Positions 1 to 5,915 are shown, counted from the stretch's first letter. The stretch: DNA of 6,835 nt from Chitinophagaceae bacterium UBA4407 (GCA_002390845.1 DGQT01000090.1:1-6835); one strand, 5' to 3'. The notes: generated by a model from the sequence alone, not told the origin. Translations and numbers: made by a program.

Positions 1-54
1 GTTTTTGAGGATCGACTAATTAGAGTTAGTGATAACTACCAGAAAATATTTTGA
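1..54 (+). CDS. 3' end of a protein gene entering from the left (partial)
   Basis: Frame 1 is open from the first base and reads 17 residues, VFEDRLIRVSDNYQKIF, before a TGA at 52-54. The other five frames all close within these bases, so this is the only frame that can continue a gene from outside. The fragment is too short to assign a family or function. Repeat copy A begins directly after the stop codon, which fits a gene end followed by an intergenic element. An open run of 17 codons can arise by chance, so the call is tentative. Confidence 0.35.
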   Translation, partial: VFEDRLIRVSDNYQKIF

Positions 55-103
55 TTACCGGCTTTTGTACTTCGGTTAAGCATCGTTGCGTCGCAATCAC
101 TTT
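55..103 (+). repeat. Dispersed two-box intergenic repeat, copy A
   Basis: Box 1 is TTACCGGC (55-62). After 13 bases comes box 2: TTAAGC (76-81) followed by GTTGCGTCGCA (85-95), then ATCACTTT. The same arrangement recurs at 173-223, 1542-1596, 2842-2895 and 6011-6067, with a weaker match at 4233-4276. This copy abuts the stop codon of the putative left-edge gene. It is the left arm of an inverted pair with copy B. Its function is unknown. Confidence 0.7.
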
Positions 104-172
104 AGCTGCATATCTTTTGGCGACAAGTGAGCAGGTTGTGTTTTTTAAAGCCTCATTCATGATCCGAACGAT

Positions 173-223
173 GAACGTAATGCGACGCAACAAAGCTTAA
201 CCAGCGAACCGGAGGCCTGTAAC
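173..223 (-). repeat. Dispersed two-box intergenic repeat, copy B (inverted to A)
   Basis: Read on the minus strand, this has GTTACAGGC, then 14 bases, then TTAAGC, TTT, GTTGCGTCGCA and an ACGTTC tail. It faces copy A: 181-202 is the reverse complement of 74-95 at 20 of 22 positions, so the pair could form a long hairpin with an 85-base loop. Just inside, the minus strand reads CGTTCGGATCATGAAT, which resembles ATTCGGATAATAAAT after copy E. The unit may therefore extend to about 90 bases. Confidence 0.7.
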
Positions 224-477
224 AAAATTTTATTTATAGCTGGTACTAATTTCTGTTAATTAGCCTGCAGTTCTTAAGCATACCATAAAAATGCTTTTTT
301 GTATGGCTGAGAATTGGCACAAATTCTGGATTCATTGTTAACCAATGCAACTGCTACTGCATAAAATGCTTTTTATCATTATAAATCCATTACAGTATTT
401 ATTCAGTCAAGCAACTCTTATGCTATCTTTAATTATCGCTCAACTGAATAAAGTAAAATATCATTTAAAAAAAGTTT
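224..477. other. Spacer upstream of the CNB-DUF1003 gene, with small dyads
   Basis: No credible gene is visible. There are several short dyads. AAGCAT (276-281) pairs with ATGCTT (291-296) and is followed by a T run, giving a weak terminator-like hairpin. AGAATT (310-315) pairs with AATTCT (322-327). CATTG (333-337) pairs with CAATG (343-347). A CATAAAA(A)TGCTTTTT string occurs twice, at 284-300 and about 360-375. TATCTTTA at 424-431 is one mismatch from the Bacteroidota -7 consensus TAnnTTTG but has no clear -33 partner. Any of these could regulate the downstream gene, and none is decisive. Confidence 0.3.
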
Positions 478-1302
478 ATGACACCGGAAATGCTCAGGGA
501 AATCCCGTTGTTTGCAACACTTAACCCCGAAGAATTACAGGATCTTTTAAGGCAACTTGAAAAAGAAGAATATCCGCCGCATACTGTTATTTTTTGGATG
601 GATGAGCTTGGGGAAAAACTCTATCTGATCGAAGAGGGGGAAGTGCGCATCAGCTATACAAATAAAGAGGGTAAAGAAATTACATTGGGCATACAAGGTG
701 AGGGGTCTTTTTTTGGCGAACTGTCGTTGCTTGATGGCGGGCCGCATACAGCTACGGTGCGTACGATAAAACAAACAATTGTATACAGTATAGACCGGGT
801 AACTTTTTACAGTTATCTAGATAAACATCCCCAGTTTTCGCGCACCTTACTTGCCGTTCTGGTTGACAGGTTGCGAACCACCATAACAAACCTTCACCCG
901 CATTTACCACAAACCGATTCGGTTTCTTACCAGCCAGCTTCGTTCCGGAAATTTGTTGACAAAGCTGCACGGTTTGTTTCCAGCAGCCACTTTCTTATTA
1001 GTGCAGTTATTTTTTTAACAGGCTGGATCGTTTTTCAAACATGGTATTATCAAACGTCAAAGAAAGCTGTTGTAAGTTTTGCAGACAGTCCGCCAACATT
1101 TTTCATTCTGGGATTTATACTCACACTCTCCTCATTTTTATTTACCATTCTTGTGCTCACCAGCCAACGCGGTCTTGCAGAACAGGATAGAATAAGAGCC
1201 GATATAGAATACCAGGTAAACCTTAAAGCACAGGCAGAAATAATGCGGTTACAGTTGAAAATGGATGAAGTCTTGAGAATGCTTGAAGGCAAAATAAAAT
1301 GA
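478..1302 (+). CDS. Cyclic-nucleotide-binding-type domain fused to DUF1003 membrane domain
   Basis: This 274-residue protein probably senses a ligand at an N-terminal CNB/cupin domain (about 5-130) and passes the signal to an inner-membrane domain. Visible CNB features are LYLIEEGEVRIS (48-59) and FFGELSLLDGGPHTATV (78-94). The latter is the phosphate-binding cassette, but the usual Arg before the Thr/Ser-Ala pair is His90, so cAMP or cGMP binding is doubtful. After a linker come two membrane segments (about 171-190 and 207-227), then a charged helix with QRGLAEQDRIRAD and YQVNLKAQAEI (230-255), the hallmark of DUF1003, and a short coiled-coil-like end. There is no DNA-binding helix-turn-helix, so it is not a Crp-type regulator. 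The role of DUF1003 is unknown. The ATG at 478 follows an A-rich leader without a Shine-Dalgarno sequence; Met5 (490) is an alternative start. Confidence 0.85.
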   Translation: MTPEMLREIPLFATLNPEELQDLLRQLEKEEYPPHTVIFWMDELGEKLYLIEEGEVRISYTNKEGKEITLGIQGEGSFFGELSLLDGGPHTATVRTIKQTIVYSIDRVTFYSYLDKHPQFSRTLLAVLVDRLRTTITNLHPHLPQTDSVSYQPASFRKFVDKAARFVSSSHFLISAVIFLTGWIVFQTWYYQTSKKAVVSFADSPPTFFILGFILTLSSFLFTILVLTSQRGLAEQDRIRADIEYQVNLKAQAEIMRLQLKMDEVLRMLEGKIK

Positions 1303-1541
1303 TTCGTAAATAACATTACAAAGCAGAAATTCAGAAGACCGCTTGGGGCTATGAGCTATTGAATAAGCATTTAGCTTTAGCACGGGCTATACGCTGCAAG
1401 TCCTCACTACGCTTCGCTCCGTTGCGGGCTTTCCGCTGCTATCCCGCAGCCAATGAGCCATGAATCCTTTTTCAATATAGCTCGCATATTAATGGTGTCT
1501 GCATACAGTACAGGTTGCTGCACAATGTTCAACAATGAACT
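1303..1541. other. Spacer between the CNB-DUF1003 and DUF2911 gene ends
   Basis: No gene is seen here. Most of the stretch is a GC-rich repeat block (1351-1487, listed separately), and repeat copy C follows at 1542-1596. The two flanking genes converge on this spacer. No classic hairpin-plus-T-run terminator stands out for either. Bases 1303-1350 and 1488-1541 show no recognisable feature. Confidence 0.5.
1351..1487. repeat. GC-rich repeat block with imperfect inverted ends
   Basis: The core, around 1381-1450, is GC-rich and contrasts with the AT-rich spacer around it. It holds a hairpin: TGCGGG (1423-1428) pairs with CCCGCA (1443-1448). The minus-strand 24-mer over 1424-1447 matches 3472-3495 at 19 of 24 positions, including an exact 13-base AGCGGAAAGCCCG. 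The block is bounded by imperfect inverted arms, ATGAGCTATTGAA (1351-1363) and TTCAATATAGCTCGCAT (1471-1487). A small non-coding mobile or structured element is possible, but that is inference. No target-site duplication was identified. Confidence 0.45.
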
Positions 1542-1596
1542 GAAAGCACAAGTGTGCGACGCAACAAAAGCTTACTGCTTATTCATTGCCCGGCTC
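1542..1596 (-). repeat. Dispersed two-box intergenic repeat, copy C
   Basis: The minus strand reads GAGCCGGGC, then 12 bases, then GTAAGC, TTTT, GTTGCGTCGCACACTTGTGC and CTTTC. The element starts 33 bases after the stop of the DUF2911 gene and has the same orientation, so it would lie in that gene's 3' untranslated region. The CACTTGT segment is shared with copies D and E, and GTTGCGTCGCA with A and B. This copy links the two variants of the family. Confidence 0.7.
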
Positions 1597-1629
1597 ATAC
1601 AATTCTTCCTGAACAATTAACTGTAATGT

Positions 1630-2739
1630 TTAAAGTGGTTTGCCTTCTCCTAAAGTTATTATAGCATTCTCCAGGAATTTTTTTGTTTGCTCATCGGGTG
1701 CCTGTGGCAATGCTGCTTTTGCAAATGCGAGTGCCTTTTTGTAATCACCCATGGCAGAATAAATACGCATCATTCCTGCATTGGTGGGCCAGGCTCCATT
1801 ATTTTTCGTGTAATTTTTTTGAAACACTGCCAAAGCTTCCGGTAATTTCTTTTCGTTAAGTAGCTGGCGGCCGTAATTATGCAGTTCTTGCGGCGAAGCA
1901 TTGTCAAGGGCAGCATTCATGATAGTTGCCGCCTCCTGTTCGTTGCCAAGCTTTTTTAAGATGGCTGATTTTACAGATAATGCATTGAAAGAATTTCTGC
2001 CACCCAGGCGCGGGTCTACGGCAGAGTTGATCCAGTTCAATGCCTCTTCGTAATTAGTATCATTAGAAACACACCATTGTGCAGCTGCTTCCAAACTTGC
2101 GGGGTCAAAGCCTATGGCGCCACTCATTTGTTCACGTATATTTTCAAGCACTGTGCTTTTCAGATCTACTTCTACATGTATGGGAAAACTCCATCTTTCC
2201 CATACAAGGTTTATGTCAACAGACCTGTCGGTTTGATTGGAGAAGTTGTATGCCAGCCTTTCCTGCATTGCCGGTAAATTTTTCTGTTGTACCGTGGGTA
2301 CATGCAATACATCCAGTTCCTTGCGATAGAAATATGCGCCCCATTCTTTGATGTTCTTATTAAAGATCAGTACGCTGTTATCTTCATGCACTTCAATAAA
2401 AAAAGCATATTTACCTGCAGGTAGTTTTTTGCCATTGATCATTACATCGGTTGAAAAAGACATCGTGGTACATTCATCTGCACCGGCGCGCCACGGAGAT
2501 GGTACATTAGAACCAAACCCAAGTGGGGCGTAGTCGAACGGCACAATCGTAGTACCATATATTTTGCCTTCTCTTCCTTTTACGCCGGGTGCGCTGTAAT
2601 GAATTTCAATTTCTGTAACGCCAACCTTTCTGCCTGTCAGGCAAACTGTATTGGTGGTATCAGGGGTACGCAATGCCTGGCTGTTTGCCCGTTGCAAACC
2701 GGCCATAAAAAGAAAGATAAGGAGTATATACTTTTTCAT
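1630..2739 (-). CDS. Secreted DUF2911 protein with TPR-like C-terminal region
   Basis: The ATG at 2739 was chosen over a TTG at 2757, because it places MKKYILLIFLFMAGLQRANSQ, a typical signal peptide, at the very N-terminus. The mature 369-residue precursor is therefore exported, probably to the periplasm. Residues about 35-190 match DUF2911: WRAGADECTTMSF (83-95), INGKKLPAGKYAFF (101-114) and EWGAYFYRKELDVL (132-145), ending in VWERWSFPIHV. From about 210 to 360 the sequence is helical with TPR-like pairs, such as NYGRQLLNEKKLPEALAVFQ and GDYKKALAFAKAALPQAPD. Proteins with this architecture are common in Bacteroidota, but I know of no established activity for DUF2911. The TPR tail suggests protein-protein contacts. 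It converges on the CNB-DUF1003 gene and diverges from the M15 peptidase gene. Repeat copy C lies just past its stop. Confidence 0.88.
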   Translation of the reverse strand: MKKYILLIFLFMAGLQRANSQALRTPDTTNTVCLTGRKVGVTEIEIHYSAPGVKGREGKIYGTTIVPFDYAPLGFGSNVPSPWRAGADECTTMSFSTDVMINGKKLPAGKYAFFIEVHEDNSVLIFNKNIKEWGAYFYRKELDVLHVPTVQQKNLPAMQERLAYNFSNQTDRSVDINLVWERWSFPIHVEVDLKSTVLENIREQMSGAIGFDPASLEAAAQWCVSNDTNYEEALNWINSAVDPRLGGRNSFNALSVKSAILKKLGNEQEAATIMNAALDNASPQELHNYGRQLLNEKKLPEALAVFQKNYTKNNGAWPTNAGMMRIYSAMGDYKKALAFAKAALPQAPDEQTKKFLENAIITLGEGKPL

Positions 2740-2841
2740 TTCTGTAATTTTAAACAAAGAAAGTTTTATTCAGCAAACAAACATTTACCGCTAATCAAAA
2801 AACGCCATGCTTTATTTAAAATTTGCCATTACATTTTTTTG

Positions 2842-2895
2842 TTACCGGCATTGGCAATACTATTTAGCTTTTGTTGTGTCACTCACTTGTACGTT
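2842..2895 (+). repeat. Dispersed two-box intergenic repeat, copy D
   Basis: TTACCGGC (2842-2849) is followed after 13 bases by TTTAGC (2863-2868), then TTTTGTTGTGTCACTCACTT and GTACGTT. Bases 2866-2892 are identical to 6037-6063 in copy E over all 27 positions. The TTACCGGC box and the 13-base spacing also match copy A. This copy lies in the divergent spacer between the DUF2911 and M15 genes, about 100 bases before the M15 start. A role in expression of either gene is possible but unproven. Confidence 0.75.
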
Positions 2896-2992
2896 TTGAT
2901 TATATATTGAACAGCCGTAGAATTTAGTTGGGAATGCCGGTAAAATTCTGAAAATAAAATAATACATTTAATAACAAATTAAACACAATACC

Positions 2993-3448
2993 ATGCTGAT
3001 AAAATACACCGGAACCAACGTAGTTGGTAACAAAGTAGATACCAAACGTCTTGACATATTTATTGATGCTGAATTTAAGCCATCGATGGATATCATAAAC
3101 GATGCAGCAAAAGAACTTGGATTGCAGGTTGTAGTAATATCGGCAAAGCGTGATACCATCAATGTAAAAGGCGCTATCGTAAAACCAGCAACCAATAGTA
3201 ACCACCTGGTAGGCCACGCGGTTGATGTTAATTTTATTGTAACAGCAACAGGACAATTTTTCAATTCAAAAATGATTCAGGCATCTACTGCCGCAGACCC
3301 AATTGGTAAATTTATAAAAGCTGTAAAACAAAAGGGTATCAGGTGGGGAGGCGAATTCTTAAAAAAAGATCCGGTACACTTCGACGATGGGTTAAACGTA
3401 AAAAACCCTGAACGGTACAAAGAAAAGATCAAAGAATATTTTAAGTAG
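2993..3448 (+). CDS. M15-family (VanY/endolysin-like) peptidase, no signal peptide
   Basis: This 151-residue protein carries the zinc site of the M15 D-Ala-D-Ala carboxypeptidase/L-Ala-D-Glu endopeptidase fold. SNHLVGHAVD (69-78) fits SxHxxGxAxD with ligands His71 and Asp78. WGGEF (118-122) is followed by DPVHFD (126-131), giving the third ligand His129 and the likely catalytic Asp126. All expected active-site residues are present, so the enzyme should be active on peptidoglycan stem peptides. There is no signal peptide, lipobox, membrane helix or wall-binding domain, which recalls phage endolysins; how it would reach the wall is not shown. No holin or phage gene lies nearby. The ATG at 2993 follows an AT-rich leader without a Shine-Dalgarno sequence. 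It stands 153 bases before the Crp-type gene on the same strand, too far for obvious translational coupling. The exact bond cleaved cannot be told from sequence. Confidence 0.85.
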   Translation: MLIKYTGTNVVGNKVDTKRLDIFIDAEFKPSMDIINDAAKELGLQVVVISAKRDTINVKGAIVKPATNSNHLVGHAVDVNFIVTATGQFFNSKMIQASTAADPIGKFIKAVKQKGIRWGGEFLKKDPVHFDDGLNVKNPERYKEKIKEYFK

Positions 3449-3471
3449 TGGGTTCTTTTTGCTTAAATGCT

Positions 3472-3495
3472 GCCGGATGCAAGCGGAAAGCCCGG
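3472..3495 (+). repeat. Second copy of the GC-rich AGCGGAAAGCCCG repeat
   Basis: This 24-base stretch matches the minus strand of 1424-1447 at 19 of 24 positions, with 13 consecutive identical bases (3482-3494). Both copies can form a short GC hairpin around the shared segment, here CCGG at 3473-3476 with CCGG at 3492-3495. It lies about 25 bases after the stop of the M15 gene. It may be a truncated relative of the larger block at 1351-1487, since the flanking inverted arms are not found here. Confidence 0.45.
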
Positions 3496-3601
3496 AAAAA
3501 AATCTTTTCTTTCACGGTATATCAAACCTTCCACAATTAAGTATTACAATTTACCTGCACTGTTATTGCTGTGCTTTATTATTGCATAAATAAATTACCC
3601 C

Positions 3602-4180
3602 ATGTTTGCATTGATAGACCTGCATGTGCAAAAATATACCCATCCATCGCAGCAAGACCTGGACTTATTACATGCACTGATTGAGCATAAAAAAATTTCA
3701 AAGAAAACATTGCTGCTTTCTGAAGGCGAGATCTGCAGGTTTGAATTGTTTATTAACAAAGGTTGCATACGCAATTATTATATTGATGAAAAAGGTGAAG
3801 AGGTTACCCTTCAGTTTGCAACAGAAGGGTGGTGGGTAAGCGATATTGCCAGTTTTAATGAGCGTACCCATAGCCGTATGTTTATAGAAACACTGGAAGA
3901 TTGTGAAGTACTCTGGCTTACACCAGATACAAAGGAAAAATTGTTGCACCAGGCACCATGCTTTGAGCGAATGTTCCGCATATTGGTGCAGCGCAATCTT
4001 TCAAGGATTCAGGAAAGACTGTTCAGAACAATTGCTACTACTGCCGCTGAAAAATATCTTGACTTTATTGAGCGCTATCCTGAAATACCGCAACGTGTGG
4101 CGCAGCATTATATAGCCAGCTACCTGGGCTTTTCGCCTGAGTTTTTAAGTAAGGTAAGAACAAGACTTTCGAAGAAATAA
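3602..4180 (+). CDS. Crp/Fnr-family transcriptional regulator
   Basis: This 192-residue cytoplasmic protein has an N-terminal cyclic-nucleotide-binding-like beta-roll (about 20-105: KTLLLSEGEICRFELFINKGCIRNYYIDEKGEE). A dimerisation helix follows (about 112-145, RMFRILVQRNLSRIQERL), then a C-terminal helix-turn-helix (about 164-190: RVAQHYIASYLGFSPEFLSKVR). It is predicted to bind DNA as a dimer. The canonical phosphate-binding cassette (GE plus an RTA/RSA-type motif) is absent; the equivalent stretch is DIASFNERTHSRMFIETL (81-98), so the effector is unlikely to be cAMP in the usual way. This short, cassette-less form is common in Bacteroidota. The ATG at 3602 has no Shine-Dalgarno sequence. 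TATTATTG (3577-3584) is one mismatch from the -7 consensus and could be its promoter. No target is evident, and no operator was identified. Confidence 0.88.
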   Translation: MFALIDLHVQKYTHPSQQDLDLLHALIEHKKISKKTLLLSEGEICRFELFINKGCIRNYYIDEKGEEVTLQFATEGWWVSDIASFNERTHSRMFIETLEDCEVLWLTPDTKEKLLHQAPCFERMFRILVQRNLSRIQERLFRTIATTAAEKYLDFIERYPEIPQRVAQHYIASYLGFSPEFLSKVRTRLSKK

Positions 4181-4232
4181 AGTGGCTAAAACACTTCGCT
4201 TAAATGTCGCCATGTAAACAGAACCCTGAACC

Positions 4233-4276
4233 GAGCGTGGCAAGTAAAGCTTCATAGCATTCCTGACCTTCGGCTC
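4233..4276 (-). repeat. Probable degenerate copy F of the two-box intergenic repeat
   Basis: The minus strand reads GAGCCGAAG, 13 bases, then TGAAGCTTT and TTGCCACGC. Box identity is lower than in copies A-E, but the order and the 13-base spacing are kept, and GAGCCG matches copy C. It overlaps an imperfect hairpin: TGAACCGA (4227-4234) opposite TCGGCTCA (4270-4277), fully paired only on the minus strand if a G-U pair is allowed. Chance similarity cannot be excluded. Confidence 0.35.
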
Positions 4277-4360
4277 AAAAAAAAATAATATTGTGTTTTC
4301 AGCTACAAACAATAGTTGTAACTATTCTTCACTCCATTCTGCAGCACCATCCGATCTTTT

Positions 4361-4392
4361 TTTACAATAACAGCGTGTATACAATATATTTG
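4361..4392 (+). promoter_or_regulatory. Candidate Bacteroidota promoter of the ROK kinase gene
   Basis: TATATTTG at 4385-4392 matches the Bacteroidota -7 consensus TAnnTTTG exactly. A T-rich TTTAC stretch at about 4361-4365 sits near the expected -33 position, roughly 19-20 bases upstream, but it lacks the G of TTG. Transcription would start about 15-20 bases before the ATG at 4416. This is the only full -7 match I found ahead of a gene in the window. Confidence 0.5.
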
Positions 4393-4415
4393 GCAATCTA
4401 ATTAACCGGGGTAAT

Positions 4416-5108
4416 ATGAATATACTTTCTATAGATATTGGTGGCTCGAACATAAAAGCAACGGTACTAAACAAAGACGGGGTTCCCATTTCGGAATATA
4501 AAAGATTGCCAACCCCCGTGCCCTCAACACCTGCCAATGTAATGGCAACAATAGAAATACTTGCTAAAGATCTTACAGGGTATGATGCTGTGTCAGCAGG
4601 GTTTCCGGGTTATGTAAGAGACGGTGTTATAAAAACTGCGCCGAACCTTGGCACCGAACCCTGGAGAGATTATAACCTGCAATCGGCATTATCAACCACG
4701 CTTAAAAAGCCTGCAAAAGTGGTAAACGATGCAGACCTGCAGGGTATCGCTGTTGTTAGTGGTAAAGGTTTGGAAATGGTGATAACACTGGGAACAGGCT
4801 TTGGTACTGCATTGCTTAAAGATGGCAGGTTACTGCCACACCTGGAAATTGGTCAGCACCCGATAAAGACAGATAAAACTTACGACATGTATATTGGCCA
4901 GGCGGCATTCGAAAAGAAAGGAAAAGCACACTGGAATGAACGTCTGAAAAAAGTGATCAATATTTTAAAAACTGTTTACAACTACGACCGCCTGTATATC
5001 AGTGGTGGCAATGCCAAGAATATTGATTTTAAACTGGATGATAATATTGCTTTAGCCAATAACCGCGATGGTATTAAAGGTGGTGCGTTGTTATGGAGAG
5101 AAAGTTAA
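4416..5108 (+). CDS. Short ROK-family sugar kinase, polyphosphate-glucokinase-like
   Basis: This 230-residue cytoplasmic kinase belongs to the ROK/ASKHA fold. The N-terminal phosphate loop is SIDIGGSNIKATV (5-17). AGFPGYV (61-67) lies at the sugar side. VVNDADLQG (102-110) contains the catalytic base Asp105. ITLGTGFGTALL (123-134) is the second phosphate loop, EIGQH (144-148) the substrate loop, and LYISGGNA (193-200) the adenosine motif. It has no cysteine, so it lacks the CxCG zinc site of classical ROK glucokinases and NagC-type proteins, and it has no DNA-binding domain. Length and motifs fit the PpgK-like branch, which phosphorylates glucose using polyphosphate and/or ATP; the phosphate donor cannot be read from sequence. 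The ATG at 4416 follows GGGG in ACCGGGGTAAT, one of the few Shine-Dalgarno-like sites here, with a good promoter at 4361-4392. It ends 30 bases from the convergent beta-barrel gene. Confidence 0.85.
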   Translation: MNILSIDIGGSNIKATVLNKDGVPISEYKRLPTPVPSTPANVMATIEILAKDLTGYDAVSAGFPGYVRDGVIKTAPNLGTEPWRDYNLQSALSTTLKKPAKVVNDADLQGIAVVSGKGLEMVITLGTGFGTALLKDGRLLPHLEIGQHPIKTDKTYDMYIGQAAFEKKGKAHWNERLKKVINILKTVYNYDRLYISGGNAKNIDFKLDDNIALANNRDGIKGGALLWRES

Positions 5109-5138
5109 AATTGCAATAACGGGTATAAACAAAGCTGT

Positions 5139-5915
5139 TTAAAAATAATAGCGCATAGATGCACGGATGGTGGTGGTGTTTCCATAAAAATACCTGCGGA
5201 AAAAACAGCCCACCTGTATTTTATTTTGCTTAAGCATATACAGGTAATTGCCTTCTGTAATAAAATCGTCTTTGCCGCCGTTGGAGTAGCTGTTCTTTAT
5301 AAAAAACGGCGTACAGTCGATATAATTTTTTTTATTGATTTTATAAACAAAACTGTTAAGCAGCATGTACCCTTTCAAAGCTTTATTGGTAGCAGGTAAT
5401 TTACCGCGTATGATCTCGCTGCTGTACACATAGGATATATTTGGAAACATGGAAAAATTGCCGAAAACAAATGCAGTTGAAATACCCGGCGCCACAATCC
5501 ACCGCCCCCGGCCAAGACCATTATCGCGGTTGCCAGAGGGCACGTAGGCATCAATACTAAAACCAAATGCCCCCGGCTTTTTTGAATAATCTTTATACGG
5601 AATCCAGTTATAACGTAAACGAATATCGCCAAAACCAAACCTGCCCGAAGAAGTAGAATATAACAAAGGAAGTTCTATCTGTGCAGCTTGCTTCTGGTTT
5701 TTTGAAGCCCAAATAAAATTACCCCTGTAGCCATAAGTTCTGTTACCGTTCCTTAAAAAATTATATTCAATGTTATTGCTAAGCCGGGTATAAAGATTGG
5801 TGGGCCGCGAAGGATCGATATGTGTGGTAACACTATCCTGTGCAATCGTTTTTATTGCTGTTAAAAACAATGTACATACAATACATAAAAACTTTAAAAT
5901 GGTACTGTCCCTCAT
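5139..5915 (-). CDS. Probable outer-membrane beta-barrel protein (transporter/MetA-like)
   Basis: This 258-residue precursor starts with a signal peptide (MRDSTILKFLCIVCTLFLTA, then IKTIAQ) with cleavage likely after about residue 25 or 26. The rest is rich in alternating aromatic/polar strands and ends in ASMRYYF; a C-terminal aromatic residue is the usual BAM insertion signal of outer-membrane barrels. GFGDIRLRYNWIPY, FGFSIDAYVPSGN and GRGRWIVAPGISTAFVFGNF resemble the strand pairs and PSG turn of the Phenol_MetA_deg-type putative outer-membrane transporter family. That family name is historical and does not imply phenol metabolism. The length fits a barrel of roughly 10-12 strands (estimate). 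The ATG at 5915 is supported by the signal peptide. It converges with the ROK kinase, and no functional link is evident. The substrate is unknown, and a purely structural role is equally possible. Confidence 0.75.
   Translation of the reverse strand: MRDSTILKFLCIVCTLFLTAIKTIAQDSVTTHIDPSRPTNLYTRLSNNIEYNFLRNGNRTYGYRGNFIWASKNQKQAAQIELPLLYSTSSGRFGFGDIRLRYNWIPYKDYSKKPGAFGFSIDAYVPSGNRDNGLGRGRWIVAPGISTAFVFGNFSMFPNISYVYSSEIIRGKLPATNKALKGYMLLNSFVYKINKKNYIDCTPFFIKNSYSNGGKDDFITEGNYLYMLKQNKIQVGCFFRRYFYGNTTTIRASMRYYF

Noticed and set aside
55..223. Inverted repeat copies A and B as a CRISPR or tRNA-like element
   Set aside because: There is no regular repeat-spacer series and no cloverleaf. The units are inverted and their relatives are scattered over the window.
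276..300. Hairpin plus T run as a rho-independent terminator
   Set aside because: The stem is only 6 bp with two G-C pairs, and it lies over 200 bases from the nearest upstream gene end. It is kept only as a note in the spacer entry.
303..341. Tiny ORF MAENWHKFWIHC upstream of the CNB-DUF1003 gene
   Set aside because: It is 12 codons long, has no ribosome-binding site, overlaps small dyads and lacks any sign of being a regulated leader peptide.
2740..2757. TTG start that adds six residues to the DUF2911 protein
   Set aside because: The ATG at 2739 begins exactly at MKKYILL, the usual start of a signal peptide; the TTG extension would put MFKITE in front of it.
2599..2910. 103-residue plus-strand open frame over the start of the DUF2911 gene and its spacer
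   Set aside because: It is antisense to the signal peptide and DUF2911 start and runs through repeat copy D. The Cys- and Phe-rich translation has no family resemblance.
2924..3264. Two minus-strand open frames of 110 and 98 residues opposite the M15 peptidase
   Set aside because: They are shadows of a gene with a complete M15 active site on the plus strand and have unlikely compositions.
4227..4285. Hairpin followed by an A run as a terminator of the Crp-type gene
   Set aside because: On the plus strand the hairpin is followed by A residues, not T, has a mismatch, and has a 35-base loop. On the minus strand the T run precedes the stem.
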